64,000 bases of DNA from an uncultured Bacillota bacterium (GCA_949291945.1 CASEXH010000008.1:38056-102055), one strand, 5' to 3'. Positions 48,801 to 56,631 are shown, counted from the stretch's first letter. Translations and numbers: made by a program. Notes: a model not told the origin generated them from the letters alone.

Positions 48801-49402
48801 AACTCGATCCTTACAGGGTTATCCAGGGTAAGAGGAAAAATGTCGATAATGCCGCCCCGGACAGAAAACTGTCCCGGAGCCTCGGCCTGGGCATTTCCCT
48901 CATATCCCATACCCAGAAGCTGTCTGCGTAGCTTTTCCAGATTTACTGTGCTGTCATTCTTAAAAACCAGGGTATGACTTCTGATAACTTCCAAAGGAAG
49001 AATGTAGTCCATACATCCGCCTATACTGGTGATCACCGTAACGCCTTTTTTCTCCAGAAGTGCGGCCAATGCCTTTATCCTATCCCTGGTCAATAGATTG
49101 CCGTGGACATCGGCCTGGAAAAAGATCAGGTCCTTGGCAGGATACAAAAGCGCCTCCGGATCATACATCCGGTAATCTTCATAAAGTTCTTTTGCCTTCA
49201 GATCGTTCTCCGCAATGATCAGACAGTTCAGATCCTCTCTGCCTGCGTCTTTTTCCATACCACGAAAAAGCCCATACATCATATGGGCTTTCTGTGATTC
49301 CACGCAGCCGGACAGCTGAAGGACGCCCCGGTTTTTGGGGAGTCTTGACCGGATCTCCTGGTACTCCGTTAAATTTTCCAATGGCTGCATAAATACCTGC
49401 AT
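45854..49402 (-). CDS. mfd: Transcription-repair coupling factor
   Basis: The product is 1182 residues with the full Mfd plan: UvrB-like N-terminal region (GMEKDAGREDLNCLIIAEND), the RNA-polymerase-interacting CarD-like domain (SIGDYVVHENHGLGIYKGIE), RecG-like translocase motifs (GDVGYGKTEIAIRAAF, DEEQRFGVTHKE, TLTATPIPRTLHMSL, QLRGRVGRSNRTAYAFL) and the TRCF C-terminal domain. It removes stalled RNA polymerase at lesions and recruits UvrA. Its start is 3 nt after the pth stop, so the two are coupled. Confidence 0.98.
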   Translation of the reverse strand: MQVFMQPLENLTEYQEIRSRLPKNRGVLQLSGCVESQKAHMMYGLFRGMEKDAGREDLNCLIIAENDLKAKELYEDYRMYDPEALLYPAKDLIFFQADVHGNLLTRDRIKALAALLEKKGVTVITSIGGCMDYILPLEVIRSHTLVFKNDSTVNLEKLRRQLLGMGYEGNAQAEAPGQFSVRGGIIDIFPLTLDNPVRIELWGDEIDSIRSFDPESQRSIENLEEVTIYPAAEMVLDQEVLEKGLKAIEKEKKAMVKRLRDDFLTEEGARLNNMVEEAVDSLKEYQDFSAAEHFIRYFYKDAVTFLDYFSTEDTLVFLDETNRLAEQGKAIETEFRESMEHRLEKGYLLAGQTDILMPCRQTIQNINKKNCVSLCTIEQQKGDWDIREQFYTTVKSVSPYNNSFELLVKDMEYFKKNGYQVLLLSPSRTRAARLAKDLSQEGLNSFYTEDMDRVIAPGEIMTAFGHAKRGFEYPLVKFVLITETDIFGQEKKKKRKKTEYSGKKIQNFSELSIGDYVVHENHGLGIYKGIEKIEVDRVAKDYIKIEYGDNSTLYILPNQLDLLQKYAGADAKAPKLNKLGTQDWNRTKSKVKGAVKNIAKDLVALYAARQAQSGYQYGKDTVWQREFEEMFPFEETEDQLAAIEATKEDMESTKIMDRLICGDVGYGKTEIAIRAAFKAVQESKQVVYLVPTTILAQQHYNTFVQRMKDFPVRIDLMCRFRTAAEQKKTIEDLKKGQVDIVIGTHRLLSKDVCFKDLGLLIIDEEQRFGVTHKEKIKKLKENVDVLTLTATPIPRTLHMSLIGIRDMSVLEEAPMDRMPIQTFVMEYNEELVREAITRELARGGQVYYVYNRVNDIDEITNRIAKLVPEASVAFAHGQMREHQLEKIMYGFINGEIDVLVSTTIIETGLDISNANTMIVHDADQMGLSQLYQLRGRVGRSNRTAYAFLMYRRNKMLKEVAEKRLHAIREFTDLGSGFKIAMRDLEIRGAGNLLGAEQHGHMQAVGYDLYCKMLDEAVKEAKGIKQQEEFETSVDLELNAFIPPKYIPNEYQKLDIYKRIAGIESQEEYEDMLEELLDRFGEPPKAVENLLAIAALKALAHKAYITEIKQTGKDVKITMFKRAKLDPSGFPKILEKYKNNMKMHLEEPPYFQVSLKGRRPKETLDVLEVLNNVLTDFRLLAED

Positions 49403-49405
49403 AAT

Positions 49406-50023
49406 TTACTCCTGCCGGTTCTCCGGCTCTTCCTGAGTTTTTACTTTTTTCTTTTTGGCAGCTCCGTTATAGTGGTTCATAGCCGCATCTATTCCCTCTG
49501 TCAGAATCATTTCCACCGCCTCGGCTGCCTGAACAATGGCCTGATCCACCAGTTCTCTTTCCCGGGATGAAAACCGTCCCAGAACGTAATCTGCCAGGTC
49601 CCAGCCTTTGGGCTTTGCTCCTACACCAATCTTCACCCGGTAAAAGTTCTGGGTCCCAAGCTGTGCAATGATACTTTTGATCCCGTTGTGGCCTCCGGCG
49701 CTGCCTTTTTTCCGGATCCTGATCTGTCCCGGATCCAGATCGATATCGTCATAAAGAACGATCATTTCGGACTCCGGATCCAGCTTATAATAATTTACAA
49801 ATTCCCGAAGAGAATCTCCGCTCAGGTTCATGTAGGTAAGGGGCTTTGCCAGAATCACTTTTTCACCGCCTATCATTCCCTTACCATACATGGCCTTGTG
49901 GGCAATGCCTCCCTGAGGGATCCTATGGCGTTCGATCAGTTCGTCTATGACGTCAAAACCCATATTGTGTCTTGTCTTTTCATACTGTCTCCCTGGATTC
50001 CCCAGGCCTGCTATCAAAAACAT
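49406..50023 (-). CDS. pth: Peptidyl-tRNA hydrolase
   Basis: The product is 205 residues. LIAGLGNPGRQYEKTRHNMG carries the catalytic His and substrate-binding Asn, and VLYDDIDLDPGQIRIRKKGS has the conserved Asp and GGHNGIKSI follows. It frees tRNA from dropped-off peptidyl-tRNA. The C-terminal ~20 residues are a Lys/Glu-rich tail beyond the usual end. Confidence 0.97.
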   Translation of the reverse strand: MFLIAGLGNPGRQYEKTRHNMGFDVIDELIERHRIPQGGIAHKAMYGKGMIGGEKVILAKPLTYMNLSGDSLREFVNYYKLDPESEMIVLYDDIDLDPGQIRIRKKGSAGGHNGIKSIIAQLGTQNFYRVKIGVGAKPKGWDLADYVLGRFSSRERELVDQAIVQAAEAVEMILTEGIDAAMNHYNGAAKKKKVKTQEEPENRQE

Positions 50024-50033
50024 ATGATTCTCC

Positions 50034-50987
50034 TTAATTAAAATATACCAGCTCCTGGGCCAAAGGTTCTGTGGGCTCTAAGGAAAGAGCGGTAAGCACC
50101 GGACCCTCTTTATGATAGGATTCTACATATTCGTAATCTACCTTTGCCACAAGTTTCACCCATTTTCCGGTCTTCAGATTCTTTGCCTCCGGCGTCTTGC
50201 AGATATATCCGATGAAACTGGTATCCTCTGCACAGCAGGTCATAGCCATTCTTCCCGGTACAAATACATTTTTCGGCAGTTCTCTGGATTTCAGCACCAT
50301 GGCTGTAAAGGCCACCTTTTTGCCCTCATAAGTCTCCGGATGATCCATGGCGTCGATAAACCAGATTCCATAGTCCTCATCCATGATATCGATTACATCT
50401 GCCTCTACATCAAAGGGCATTTTCTCTGCGAAAATATCCTCGATCTCACCTTCATCATCCTCAAAAATAATCTCCGCAGACTGGTTGACCACCTTCACGC
50501 TTCTTCGGAAAGAAGCCAGGGGCATATCCTTGGTGCAGCGGTTAAACAGGACCATATCCGCTCCTCTCACCATTTCCACAAACAGAGATTTCATATTATT
50601 CATGTATACCTGGAAGGTGCTGGCGTCTACGGTAACGATCTGCTGCACAAGCCCCCAGTCTTTTGGAAGCTGCATTTCTTCAAACTTGCTTACCTGCCAC
50701 ATGCCGTTATATTCAATGATCACCCGCTCCGGCCGGTAAAAAGCGTCATAGGCCACCAGACGCTCCGGTGTCAGATCTTCAAATTTATCAATAACCTCTA
50801 CGCTGGTCCTGCTTTTCTTCAGTTTTTTGGGATCAAATTCTACTTCTCCCTCTTCACAGAGGATCAGCAACGTAGGGCCGTCTATCTGAAAATAGTCCTG
50901 CTCAATGGTAAAATCCAGGAAAGTACTCTTGCCGCTTTCCAGAAATCCTGCCATAAAATATATAGGAACTCTGATTTCTTCTTCCAT
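50034..50987 (-). CDS. G3E-like GTPase fused to a DUF1980 (TIGR03943/YcgQ-like) domain
   Basis: The product is 317 residues. The N-terminal half resembles COG0523/CobW GTPases: the P-loop is GFLESGKST (14-22) and the Asp/Asn motif is degenerate (FNRCTKD). The CXCC metal motif typical of this family is absent. The C-terminal ~110 residues (KVAFTAMVLKSRELPKNVFV, then GRMAMTCCAEDTSFIGYIC) match the DUF1980 domain of YcgQ-type proteins, which pair with DUF318-type permeases. It sits 32 nt after the His-rich GTPase in the same operon. A metal-handling role is inferred from both halves. Confidence 0.8.
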   Translation of the reverse strand: MEEEIRVPIYFMAGFLESGKSTFLDFTIEQDYFQIDGPTLLILCEEGEVEFDPKKLKKSRTSVEVIDKFEDLTPERLVAYDAFYRPERVIIEYNGMWQVSKFEEMQLPKDWGLVQQIVTVDASTFQVYMNNMKSLFVEMVRGADMVLFNRCTKDMPLASFRRSVKVVNQSAEIIFEDDEGEIEDIFAEKMPFDVEADVIDIMDEDYGIWFIDAMDHPETYEGKKVAFTAMVLKSRELPKNVFVPGRMAMTCCAEDTSFIGYICKTPEAKNLKTGKWVKLVAKVDYEYVESYHKEGPVLTALSLEPTEPLAQELVYFN

Positions 50988-51019
50988 ATTTTTCCAATCC
51001 CTTCTATATAATCATGCAG

Positions 51020-52126
51020 TTATACGGAAAAAAGCTCTGCAAGCTTGTCCTCTGCAAGCTTGGAACCGATGACGCAAAGTCTTCCTGTATAATCCGGAGC
51101 ACCCTGACGGATATCTGCTTCTCCGGGAACCATATCGAAATAGATCCACTGTCCATCGCTGCCTTCTACCATGCCTTTGGCTCTCAACACCATTCCATAA
51201 GACTGGTCAGCAGACAGAGTATCCAGGATCTTCTGGATCTCTTCTTTAGAATAGACCTTTACAGTCTCCCTGCCCCAGCTTGTAAATACCTCATCTGCAT
51301 GATGGTGGCCATGGTGGTCATGGTGATGATCGTGGCCGCATTCCTCATGGTCATGATGGTGGTGATCGTGTCCACATTCCTCATGGTCATGATGGTGATC
51401 GTGTCCACATTCCTCATGGTCATGGTGATGATGGTCGTGGTCACATGCTTCATGGTCGTGATGGTGATGATGTCCGCCGCATACCGGACAGGTCTCCTCC
51501 TCCATCAGTTCCTTTTCCAGAGAAGTATTGTTCTCCATAGTATCCAGGATCTTCTTTCCTGACAGCTGAGCGATAGGTGTGGTGATGACTGCCGCTGTCT
51601 TATTCAGAGAACGGATCAGTTCTACTGCAGCCTCCACCTTCTCCTGTGTGGCCTTTTCTGTATCTGTACGGCTTAAAATCACTGTTCCAGCATACTCGAT
51701 CTGGTTGCTGAAAAATTCTCCGAAGTTTTTCATATACATTTTGCATTTGGTCACATCTACCAGTGTGGTGAAGCTGTTCAGTTTTATGTCAACGGAATCT
51801 TCTACTTTCTGTACAGCTTTGATCACATCGGAAAGTTTGCCAACGCCTGAAGGCTCAATGATAATCCTGTCAGGACTGTATTTTCCGATAACTTCCTTTA
51901 AAGCTTCTCCAAAGTCTCCTACCAGAGAACAGCAGATACAGCCGGAATTCATCTCCCGGATCTCAATACCTGCTTCTTTCAGGAACCCGCCGTCAATACC
52001 GATCTCTCCAAACTCGTTTTCGATAAGTACAACCTGTTCTCCTTTGTAAGCTTCTTTTAAAAGCTTCTGAATCAGCGTAGTCTTTCCGGCTCCCAAAAAG
52101 CCTGAGAAGATGTCAATTTTTGTCAT
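51020..52126 (-). CDS. CobW/COG0523 family GTPase with His-rich metal-binding segment
   Basis: The product is 368 residues. P-loop SGFLGAGKTTL (8-18), the metal motif GCICC, switch residues EPSGVG and the base motif SRTDTEK are clear, followed by the CobW C-terminal domain. Residues ~217-277 are a tandem array of DHEECGHDHHH-like units after a CPVCGG motif, giving an unusually large number of His residues. Family members (ZNG1, YeiR, ZagA, HypB-like) act as GTP-driven metallochaperones, mostly for zinc. The gene has its own promoter with a dyad over the -10 and a structured leader, which suggests control by metal supply. Confidence 0.92.
   Translation of the reverse strand: MTKIDIFSGFLGAGKTTLIQKLLKEAYKGEQVVLIENEFGEIGIDGGFLKEAGIEIREMNSGCICCSLVGDFGEALKEVIGKYSPDRIIIEPSGVGKLSDVIKAVQKVEDSVDIKLNSFTTLVDVTKCKMYMKNFGEFFSNQIEYAGTVILSRTDTEKATQEKVEAAVELIRSLNKTAAVITTPIAQLSGKKILDTMENNTSLEKELMEEETCPVCGGHHHHHDHEACDHDHHHHDHEECGHDHHHDHEECGHDHHHHDHEECGHDHHHDHHGHHHADEVFTSWGRETVKVYSKEEIQKILDTLSADQSYGMVLRAKGMVEGSDGQWIYFDMVPGEADIRQGAPDYTGRLCVIGSKLAEDKLAELFSV
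51296..51476. repeat. In-frame tandem repeat encoding the His-rich segment
   Basis: Units of 33-36 nt encoding DHEECGHDHHH(H) repeat about four times with small differences. The nucleotide repeat is coding, not a CRISPR or intergenic array; expansion and contraction by slippage would change the number of metal-binding units. Confidence 0.85.
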
Positions 52127-52241
52127 TATAAAATCTCCCTTCTATATTTCCTTTATACATGGTAAAAGGGGACGAAAGTCCTGCTTCCGCCCCTTGCTGC
52201 TGCATGTTTCAATGTTCCCAGGTGATACATCTATACCTGAG
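52127..52241 (-). promoter_or_regulatory. Structured leader of the His-rich GTPase gene
   Basis: Between the dyad at 52242 and the ATG, the RNA can form a CAGGT/ACCTG hairpin (about 52216-52240) and an AAGGGGCG/CGTCCCCTT hairpin (about 52165-52196). I could not match it to a known riboswitch. Confidence 0.4.
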
Positions 52242-52290
52242 TATAATGCCCACTTCGTGGACATTATACCATATCTTTCTCAAAAAGCAA
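52242..52290 (-). promoter_or_regulatory. Promoter with overlapping palindromic operator for the His-rich GTPase operon
   Basis: TTGCTT (52290-52285), a 16-nt spacer and perfect TATAAT (52268-52263) form the minus-strand promoter. A nearly perfect 27-bp palindrome, TATAATG-C-CCAC / GTGG-A-CATTATA with a 3-nt centre (52242-52268), covers the -10 and start site and could be a repressor site or an RNA hairpin. Confidence 0.6.
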
Positions 52291-52302
52291 GTCTCCCCGG
52301 GT

Positions 52303-53145
52303 CTAATTTCCCTGAAAAAAGTCTTCGAACAGCTGGATCTTGCATATCCTTTTCACACTTCCTATGGTCTTAACGGCCCACTCTTCATCAATCTGCGTCC
52401 ACAGTTTTCCTCCCGGCATATGGACCATAACGTCAGAATCAATCAGACCTCTTCTGTAAGCTGTGCCTGCAGCGGCACAGGCTCCCGTTGCGGAAGCAAG
52501 GGTATAGCCTGCGCCTCTTTCAAAAATCTCTATCTGTATATTATTCTTATCCAGTATCTCTACGATCTCTGTATTGATCCCTTCTGGAAAGCATTCTGCC
52601 CATTCCGAATATTTTCCGATCCGGCATACCGTCTCCCTGTCTATATTTTCCAGAATGATTACACAGTGAGGATTTCCCGCTGAAACACAGCTGCAGTCAT
52701 ATTCTTCCCCGCCGAAATTATGAAATTCATGGACCGCCTCCCGGTCGGGGCCGGAAAGTCCCAGGGTCCGACTGGAAAAGTCCAGTTTTCCCATAGTCAT
52801 CTGGATCCGGTTTCCCTCTCTGTTAAGAAAACGGATCTGAGAAATTCCGCTTTTGGTAGCTAAGGAAAAAGACTCCTTCTGGATAGTTCCTGTGGCCCGG
52901 AGATAATGGGCAAAGATCCTGAGAGCATTGCCTCCCTGCTCCGCCTCTGTGCCGTCAGGATTAAATACCCGTACAAAGAGATTTCCATCTTTCTCATATG
53001 GCCCTGCCACAATGCCGTCGGAGCCAATACCGAAATTTCTGCTGCAGACCCGGATGATCTTCTCCTGGTCCAGTTCTTCCTGGTTTTTCCGGATATCGTA
53101 TACCAGATAATCATTTCCCAGACTGTGATATTTATAAAATTCCAT
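52303..53145 (-). CDS. DapF-like (diaminopimelate epimerase fold) protein lacking both catalytic cysteines
   Basis: The product is 280 residues and aligns along its length with DapF: FYKYHSLGNDYLVYD, FNPDGTEAEQGGNALRIFAH, SAGNPHCVIILE, and FERGAGYTLASATGACAAAG. In true DapF the two catalytic Cys sit in the MCGNG and ACGTGA motifs; here they are Gly (EQGGNA) and Ser (ASATGA). Racemisation by the normal two-base mechanism is therefore not expected. It may catalyse a different isomerisation (as PhzF-type relatives do) or be non-catalytic. A second, intact dapF would be expected elsewhere. It is divergent from the aldolase gene and upstream of the His-rich GTPase. Confidence 0.85.
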   Translation of the reverse strand: MEFYKYHSLGNDYLVYDIRKNQEELDQEKIIRVCSRNFGIGSDGIVAGPYEKDGNLFVRVFNPDGTEAEQGGNALRIFAHYLRATGTIQKESFSLATKSGISQIRFLNREGNRIQMTMGKLDFSSRTLGLSGPDREAVHEFHNFGGEEYDCSCVSAGNPHCVIILENIDRETVCRIGKYSEWAECFPEGINTEIVEILDKNNIQIEIFERGAGYTLASATGACAAAGTAYRRGLIDSDVMVHMPGGKLWTQIDEEWAVKTIGSVKRICKIQLFEDFFQGN

Positions 53146-53341
53146 AACCGATCCCTTTCTTTGTATCTGTCATGTTTTGTATGATACATATTTTATACAG
53201 ATGTTTTTCAAGTGTCAAACGAAAGGTGGGAATTTCCTCTGGGCAGAAAATGCTTTCTGTGTTAAAATAAGAATACAGTTTGTCTTTTGGACTATCCGGA
53301 AGAAGTTTCCGGAATTTTCACACAGGAAGAGAGGTATCATC

Positions 53342-54382
53342 ATGTATAGTTTTCAGAGTGACTACAGTGAAGGCGCCCATCCAAACATCTTAAGGGCCCT
53401 GGAAACCATTAACTATCACCAAAATAACTCTTACGGACTGGACGAACATTCAGGCGCTGCCCGGGAATTGATTCAGGAGGCATTAGAAGATTACAGTGCG
53501 GATATCCACTTTATTGCGGGAGGAACCCTTACAAACCTTACCTTTATCTCCCACATTTTAAAACCCTATGAAGCAGTGATCAGCGCCCAGACAGGACACA
53601 TTAATACCCACGAAACCGGCGCCATCGAGGCAACCGGCCACAAGGTCTTTTCTATTCCCACCCAGGATGGAAAGCTGACCCCTGACCTGATCCGGCCGGT
53701 ACTTGACCTTCATGAAAATGAGCATTGGGTAGAGCCCCGTCTGGTTTATATATCAAATCCTACAGAAATCGGTACCGTTTATACCAAAGAAGAGCTGGAG
53801 ATCCTATATGGTTTCTGCCAGCGCCATCATCTGTATCTGTATATGGACGGCGCCCGGCTGGCTGCAGCCCTGGCTGCGGAAGAGATCACCCACCTGACCT
53901 TCCCCGATCTGCCAAAGCTCTGTGACGCTTTCTATATCGGCGGCACAAAGGCAGGCGCCATGTTCGGAGAAGCCCTGGTCCTGATAAAGGAAGAGTTTAA
54001 AGACCACTTCCGCTTTAACATGAAGCAGAGAGGGGCTATCCTGGCCAAAGGCTGGATGATCGGCGTACAGTTTGAAGAACTGTTTAAAGATAATCTTTAC
54101 ATAGAATTAGGAAAAGAGAGTATCCGGCGTATGCAGCCCATCAAGGAAGCCTTTGAAGAGGCAGGGATTCCCCTGCTGTGCCAAGCTCCCACCAACCAGA
54201 TCTTCCCCATTTTTCCAAATGCTCTGGCTGAGGAGATCAACAGCAGATATCTGACTACTTTCCAGTGTCACCCTGATCCGGAGCATACCTGTCTGCGGTT
54301 CTGCACCTCCTGGATCACCAATGAGGAGGCTGTGGCTGATTTCGTAGAGCACTTTAAGGATATGGTTATTAAGTATCAGTAA
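53342..54382 (+). CDS. ltaE: Threonine aldolase-family PLP enzyme
   Basis: The product is 346 residues with a fold-type I PLP core: SDYSEGAHPNILRALETINY, FIAGGTLTNLTFISHIL, YMDGARLAAAL (PLP-binding Asp) and DAFYIGGTKAGAMFGEALVL with the Lys that holds PLP. Low-specificity L-threonine aldolases split threonine or allo-threonine to glycine and acetaldehyde; related beta-eliminating lyases act on other amino acids. The ATG at 53342 with AAGAGAGG upstream is preferred over a longer open frame. Confidence 0.88.
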   Translation: MYSFQSDYSEGAHPNILRALETINYHQNNSYGLDEHSGAARELIQEALEDYSADIHFIAGGTLTNLTFISHILKPYEAVISAQTGHINTHETGAIEATGHKVFSIPTQDGKLTPDLIRPVLDLHENEHWVEPRLVYISNPTEIGTVYTKEELEILYGFCQRHHLYLYMDGARLAAALAAEEITHLTFPDLPKLCDAFYIGGTKAGAMFGEALVLIKEEFKDHFRFNMKQRGAILAKGWMIGVQFEELFKDNLYIELGKESIRRMQPIKEAFEEAGIPLLCQAPTNQIFPIFPNALAEEINSRYLTTFQCHPDPEHTCLRFCTSWITNEEAVADFVEHFKDMVIKYQ

Positions 54383-54474
54383 TGCATTTTTGAGAGCAAA
54401 TATTCTCATAATGAATCGAATCTCGTCGATTTATATATTTGGACACGATTAAACAATTATAAATACTAAAAAAG

Positions 54475-54522
54475 CTGGCGGAAGCAAACACTTCTGTATT
54501 CAAAAGTATTTGTTTCCGCCAG
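54475..54522. terminator. Bidirectional terminator between aldolase and dipeptidase genes
   Basis: CTGGCGGAA...CAAACACTT and AAGTATTTG...TTCCGCCAG pair over about 18 bp with two mismatches (54475-54522). The remaining gap, 54383-54474, holds nothing else recognisable. Confidence 0.85.
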
Positions 54523-54541
54523 TTATAACTGCCTATATAAA

Positions 54542-55537
54542 TTATCTCAGATTTTCCCTTAAAAACCTATCCGCATTCTTCCAGAATATCTTCTCTATAA
54601 GGCTATAGGAAATCCCCGCCCCTTCCATGGCTTCCGCCAGTTTTGGCATTTCTCCGGCGTTTTCCATCTCCGGGGCCTCTTCAATCCCGTCAAAGTCAGA
54701 TCCCAGTCCCAGGCATTCTTCTCCGCCTATATTAACAATGTACCGAATCTGCCGGTTCAGCTCTTCCATAGTAGCTCCCGGCTGTCCGGGTTTCCAGTCT
54801 CTGCGCACAAAGCTGACGCAGTAATTCAGACCCAGGATTCCTCCCCTGTCTGCCAGGGTCCGGATCATCTCGTCAGTAAGGTTTCTGGCCGCCTCGGGAG
54901 CTGCCCCTCTGGCATTGGAATGGGTGGCCAGAAAGGGCTTCCGGCAGTGCTTTGCCACATCCCAGAATCCTCCGTCAGACAGATGAGACACATCCGGGAT
55001 CATCCCCAGGCTTTCCATCTGTTCCAGGGCCTGGATTCCTTTCTCTTTCAGCCCTCTTTCCTCTCCCCAGCTCCAGGGATGATCTTTGAAAGGATCTCCC
55101 TGACAGTTGGGATAAGCCAGCTCGTTTTCATGATTCCAGGTCAGGGTAGCGATCCTGGCCCCCTGGTCATAAAACCACCGGAGATCTTCCGGGGCCTTTT
55201 CAAAAATCCCTCCTTCCTCCAGAGAAAGAAGGGCAGACATTTTTCCCTCTGCTTTATTTCGCTGAATATCCTGATAAGTGTAGACCTGGGAGATCTTGTC
55301 CCGGTTTTTCTCCAGCTCTTTCTTAAAAAGCTCTGTCATTTCCCCGGCTGTGGCAAAGCAGTTCTCTGTATTTGCCCTGTCCAGGAAAATAGCAAAGGTC
55401 TGGAGCCGGTAATCTCCTTTTTCCATTTTCTCCAGATCTACCTGGAGACTGCTGGCGGCAAGGGAAAGATCCTTCCCCTCTTTTCTTCCTTCATAAATAG
55501 CACTGATAGTATCGCAGTGCAGATCATAAACCTCCAT
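54542..55537 (-). CDS. Membrane dipeptidase (peptidase M19)
   Basis: The product is 331 residues. YDLHCDTISA carries the first zinc ligands, then LTWNHENELAYPNCQ, PDVSHLSDGGFWDVAKH and ATHSNARGAAPEAARNL, ending with LGLGSDFDGI. Zinc-dependent renal-dipeptidase relatives cleave dipeptides, including D-containing or cyclic forms. It lacks a signal sequence, so it is cytoplasmic. Its start is 15 nt after the metal-permease stop, so the two are likely co-transcribed; a shared metal theme is possible. Confidence 0.94.
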   Translation of the reverse strand: MEVYDLHCDTISAIYEGRKEGKDLSLAASSLQVDLEKMEKGDYRLQTFAIFLDRANTENCFATAGEMTELFKKELEKNRDKISQVYTYQDIQRNKAEGKMSALLSLEEGGIFEKAPEDLRWFYDQGARIATLTWNHENELAYPNCQGDPFKDHPWSWGEERGLKEKGIQALEQMESLGMIPDVSHLSDGGFWDVAKHCRKPFLATHSNARGAAPEAARNLTDEMIRTLADRGGILGLNYCVSFVRRDWKPGQPGATMEELNRQIRYIVNIGGEECLGLGSDFDGIEEAPEMENAGEMPKLAEAMEGAGISYSLIEKIFWKNADRFLRENLR

Positions 55538-55552
55538 AACGCTCCTCCGGTT

Positions 55553-56470
55553 TTAAAAAGTGATGCCCAGTATTTCAAACAGGATTCCCCAGCATACGCT
55601 GATACCGTAGAGCAGGCCGATGATTCCCAGGTTCTCCTTTGCGCCCCGGTTGGTCCGGCACAGCACCAGAATCCCCACGCCGGCTCCTGCAAGCAGACCT
55701 GCCAGCATCTGTCCTGTACCCAGGATCCCTCCCAGATACATCTGGGTAATGATCACAGAGCCGGCACAATTAGGGATCATTCCCACCAGACCTGCCAGCA
55801 GGACGCCCAATACCGGCTGGCTGCCGATAATGGCTCCGATCTGGTCTTCACCCAGAACCTCCACCAGAAATCCGATCGCCAGTGTCACCAGAAAAATAAA
55901 CAATGTGATCTGAAGAGAATGGATCACTGCTGATTTCAGGATACTGCCCTCTTCACAATGACAATGCTCATGTTCACACAGATCATGGATATCTTTTTCA
56001 TGATGTTCCTTATGGATATGTCTGTGTTCATGGTATTCCTTTCTCTTCCTGCTACCTGCTCTCCAGAGAATGTCAAGGACAAAGCCGGAGACTGCTCCTA
56101 TCAGGATCTTCAGCCCCAGGATTTTCAGGATGACCGGAAGTTCCACTGATTCGGAAATAAAGATAGGCAGCATTTCATCGGAAGTAGACAAAAAGACTGC
56201 CATCAAAGTACCTACAGAAATCACTCCTCCGGCATAAAAACTGGAAGCGGCTGCAGAAAATCCGCACTGAGGGAACACTCCTGCGATCCCTCCGATCAAC
56301 GGTCCCAGTTTTCCTGCTTTTCGTATCATTTCCTGGGTGGTCTTCTGGGTTTTGTGCTCCAGATACTCCATAACCAGATACGTAAGGAAGAGAAAAGGCA
56401 CCAGCCGGAGTGTGTCCGTAACCGCATGCATAAGAACATGCCAGATCAATTCTGTCATAAACATCTCCAT
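55553..56470 (-). CDS. ArsP_2-type putative metal permease with His-rich loop
   Basis: The product is 305 residues with about eight predicted membrane helices in two halves. GVFPQCGFSAAASSFYAGG and GLVGMIPNCAGSVIITQMYL are matching repeated motifs, each with a conserved Cys. Between the halves lies a cytoplasmic loop rich in His and Cys (EHRHIHKEHHEKD, CEHEHCHCEE). Such proteins are annotated as putative manganese or arsenic permeases; the loop argues for a divalent metal. ATG 56470 and ATG 56458 are both possible starts (GGAGATG favours the latter). Confidence 0.82.
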   Translation of the reverse strand: MEMFMTELIWHVLMHAVTDTLRLVPFLFLTYLVMEYLEHKTQKTTQEMIRKAGKLGPLIGGIAGVFPQCGFSAAASSFYAGGVISVGTLMAVFLSTSDEMLPIFISESVELPVILKILGLKILIGAVSGFVLDILWRAGSRKRKEYHEHRHIHKEHHEKDIHDLCEHEHCHCEEGSILKSAVIHSLQITLFIFLVTLAIGFLVEVLGEDQIGAIIGSQPVLGVLLAGLVGMIPNCAGSVIITQMYLGGILGTGQMLAGLLAGAGVGILVLCRTNRGAKENLGIIGLLYGISVCWGILFEILGITF

Positions 56471-56506
56471 TCTGCCTTACAGGCTTCTTTTCATAATGAA
56501 TACAAA

Positions 56507-56563
56507 TTACCCTCTATCCCAGGGATACCGGCAGATGCAGGTATCCCTGACAATAGAGGGTAA
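56507..56563. repeat. Long imperfect palindrome upstream of the metal permease gene
   Basis: TTACCCTCTAT/ATAGAGGGTAA and AGGGATACC/GGTATCCCT nest around a 10-nt loop. It lies between lacZ and the permease gene on the same strand. It may terminate lacZ transcription, but there is no strong U-tract; a regulatory hairpin for the permease is an alternative. Confidence 0.7.
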
Positions 56564-56631
56564 CATAAATTTGAAAAAAGCACAAGAGTCAAAGCCCCTT
56601 TTTAATCTCTCAGGTCAGCTCCTGAAACTTC

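Noticed and set aside
51296..51476. Regular repeats that could suggest a CRISPR or minisatellite
   Set aside because: The units are in frame and encode a His-rich metal-binding segment typical of CobW-type GTPases; spacers are absent.
52303..53145. Naming this gene dapF as a working diaminopimelate epimerase
   Set aside because: Both catalytic cysteines are replaced (Gly and Ser), so only the fold is assigned.
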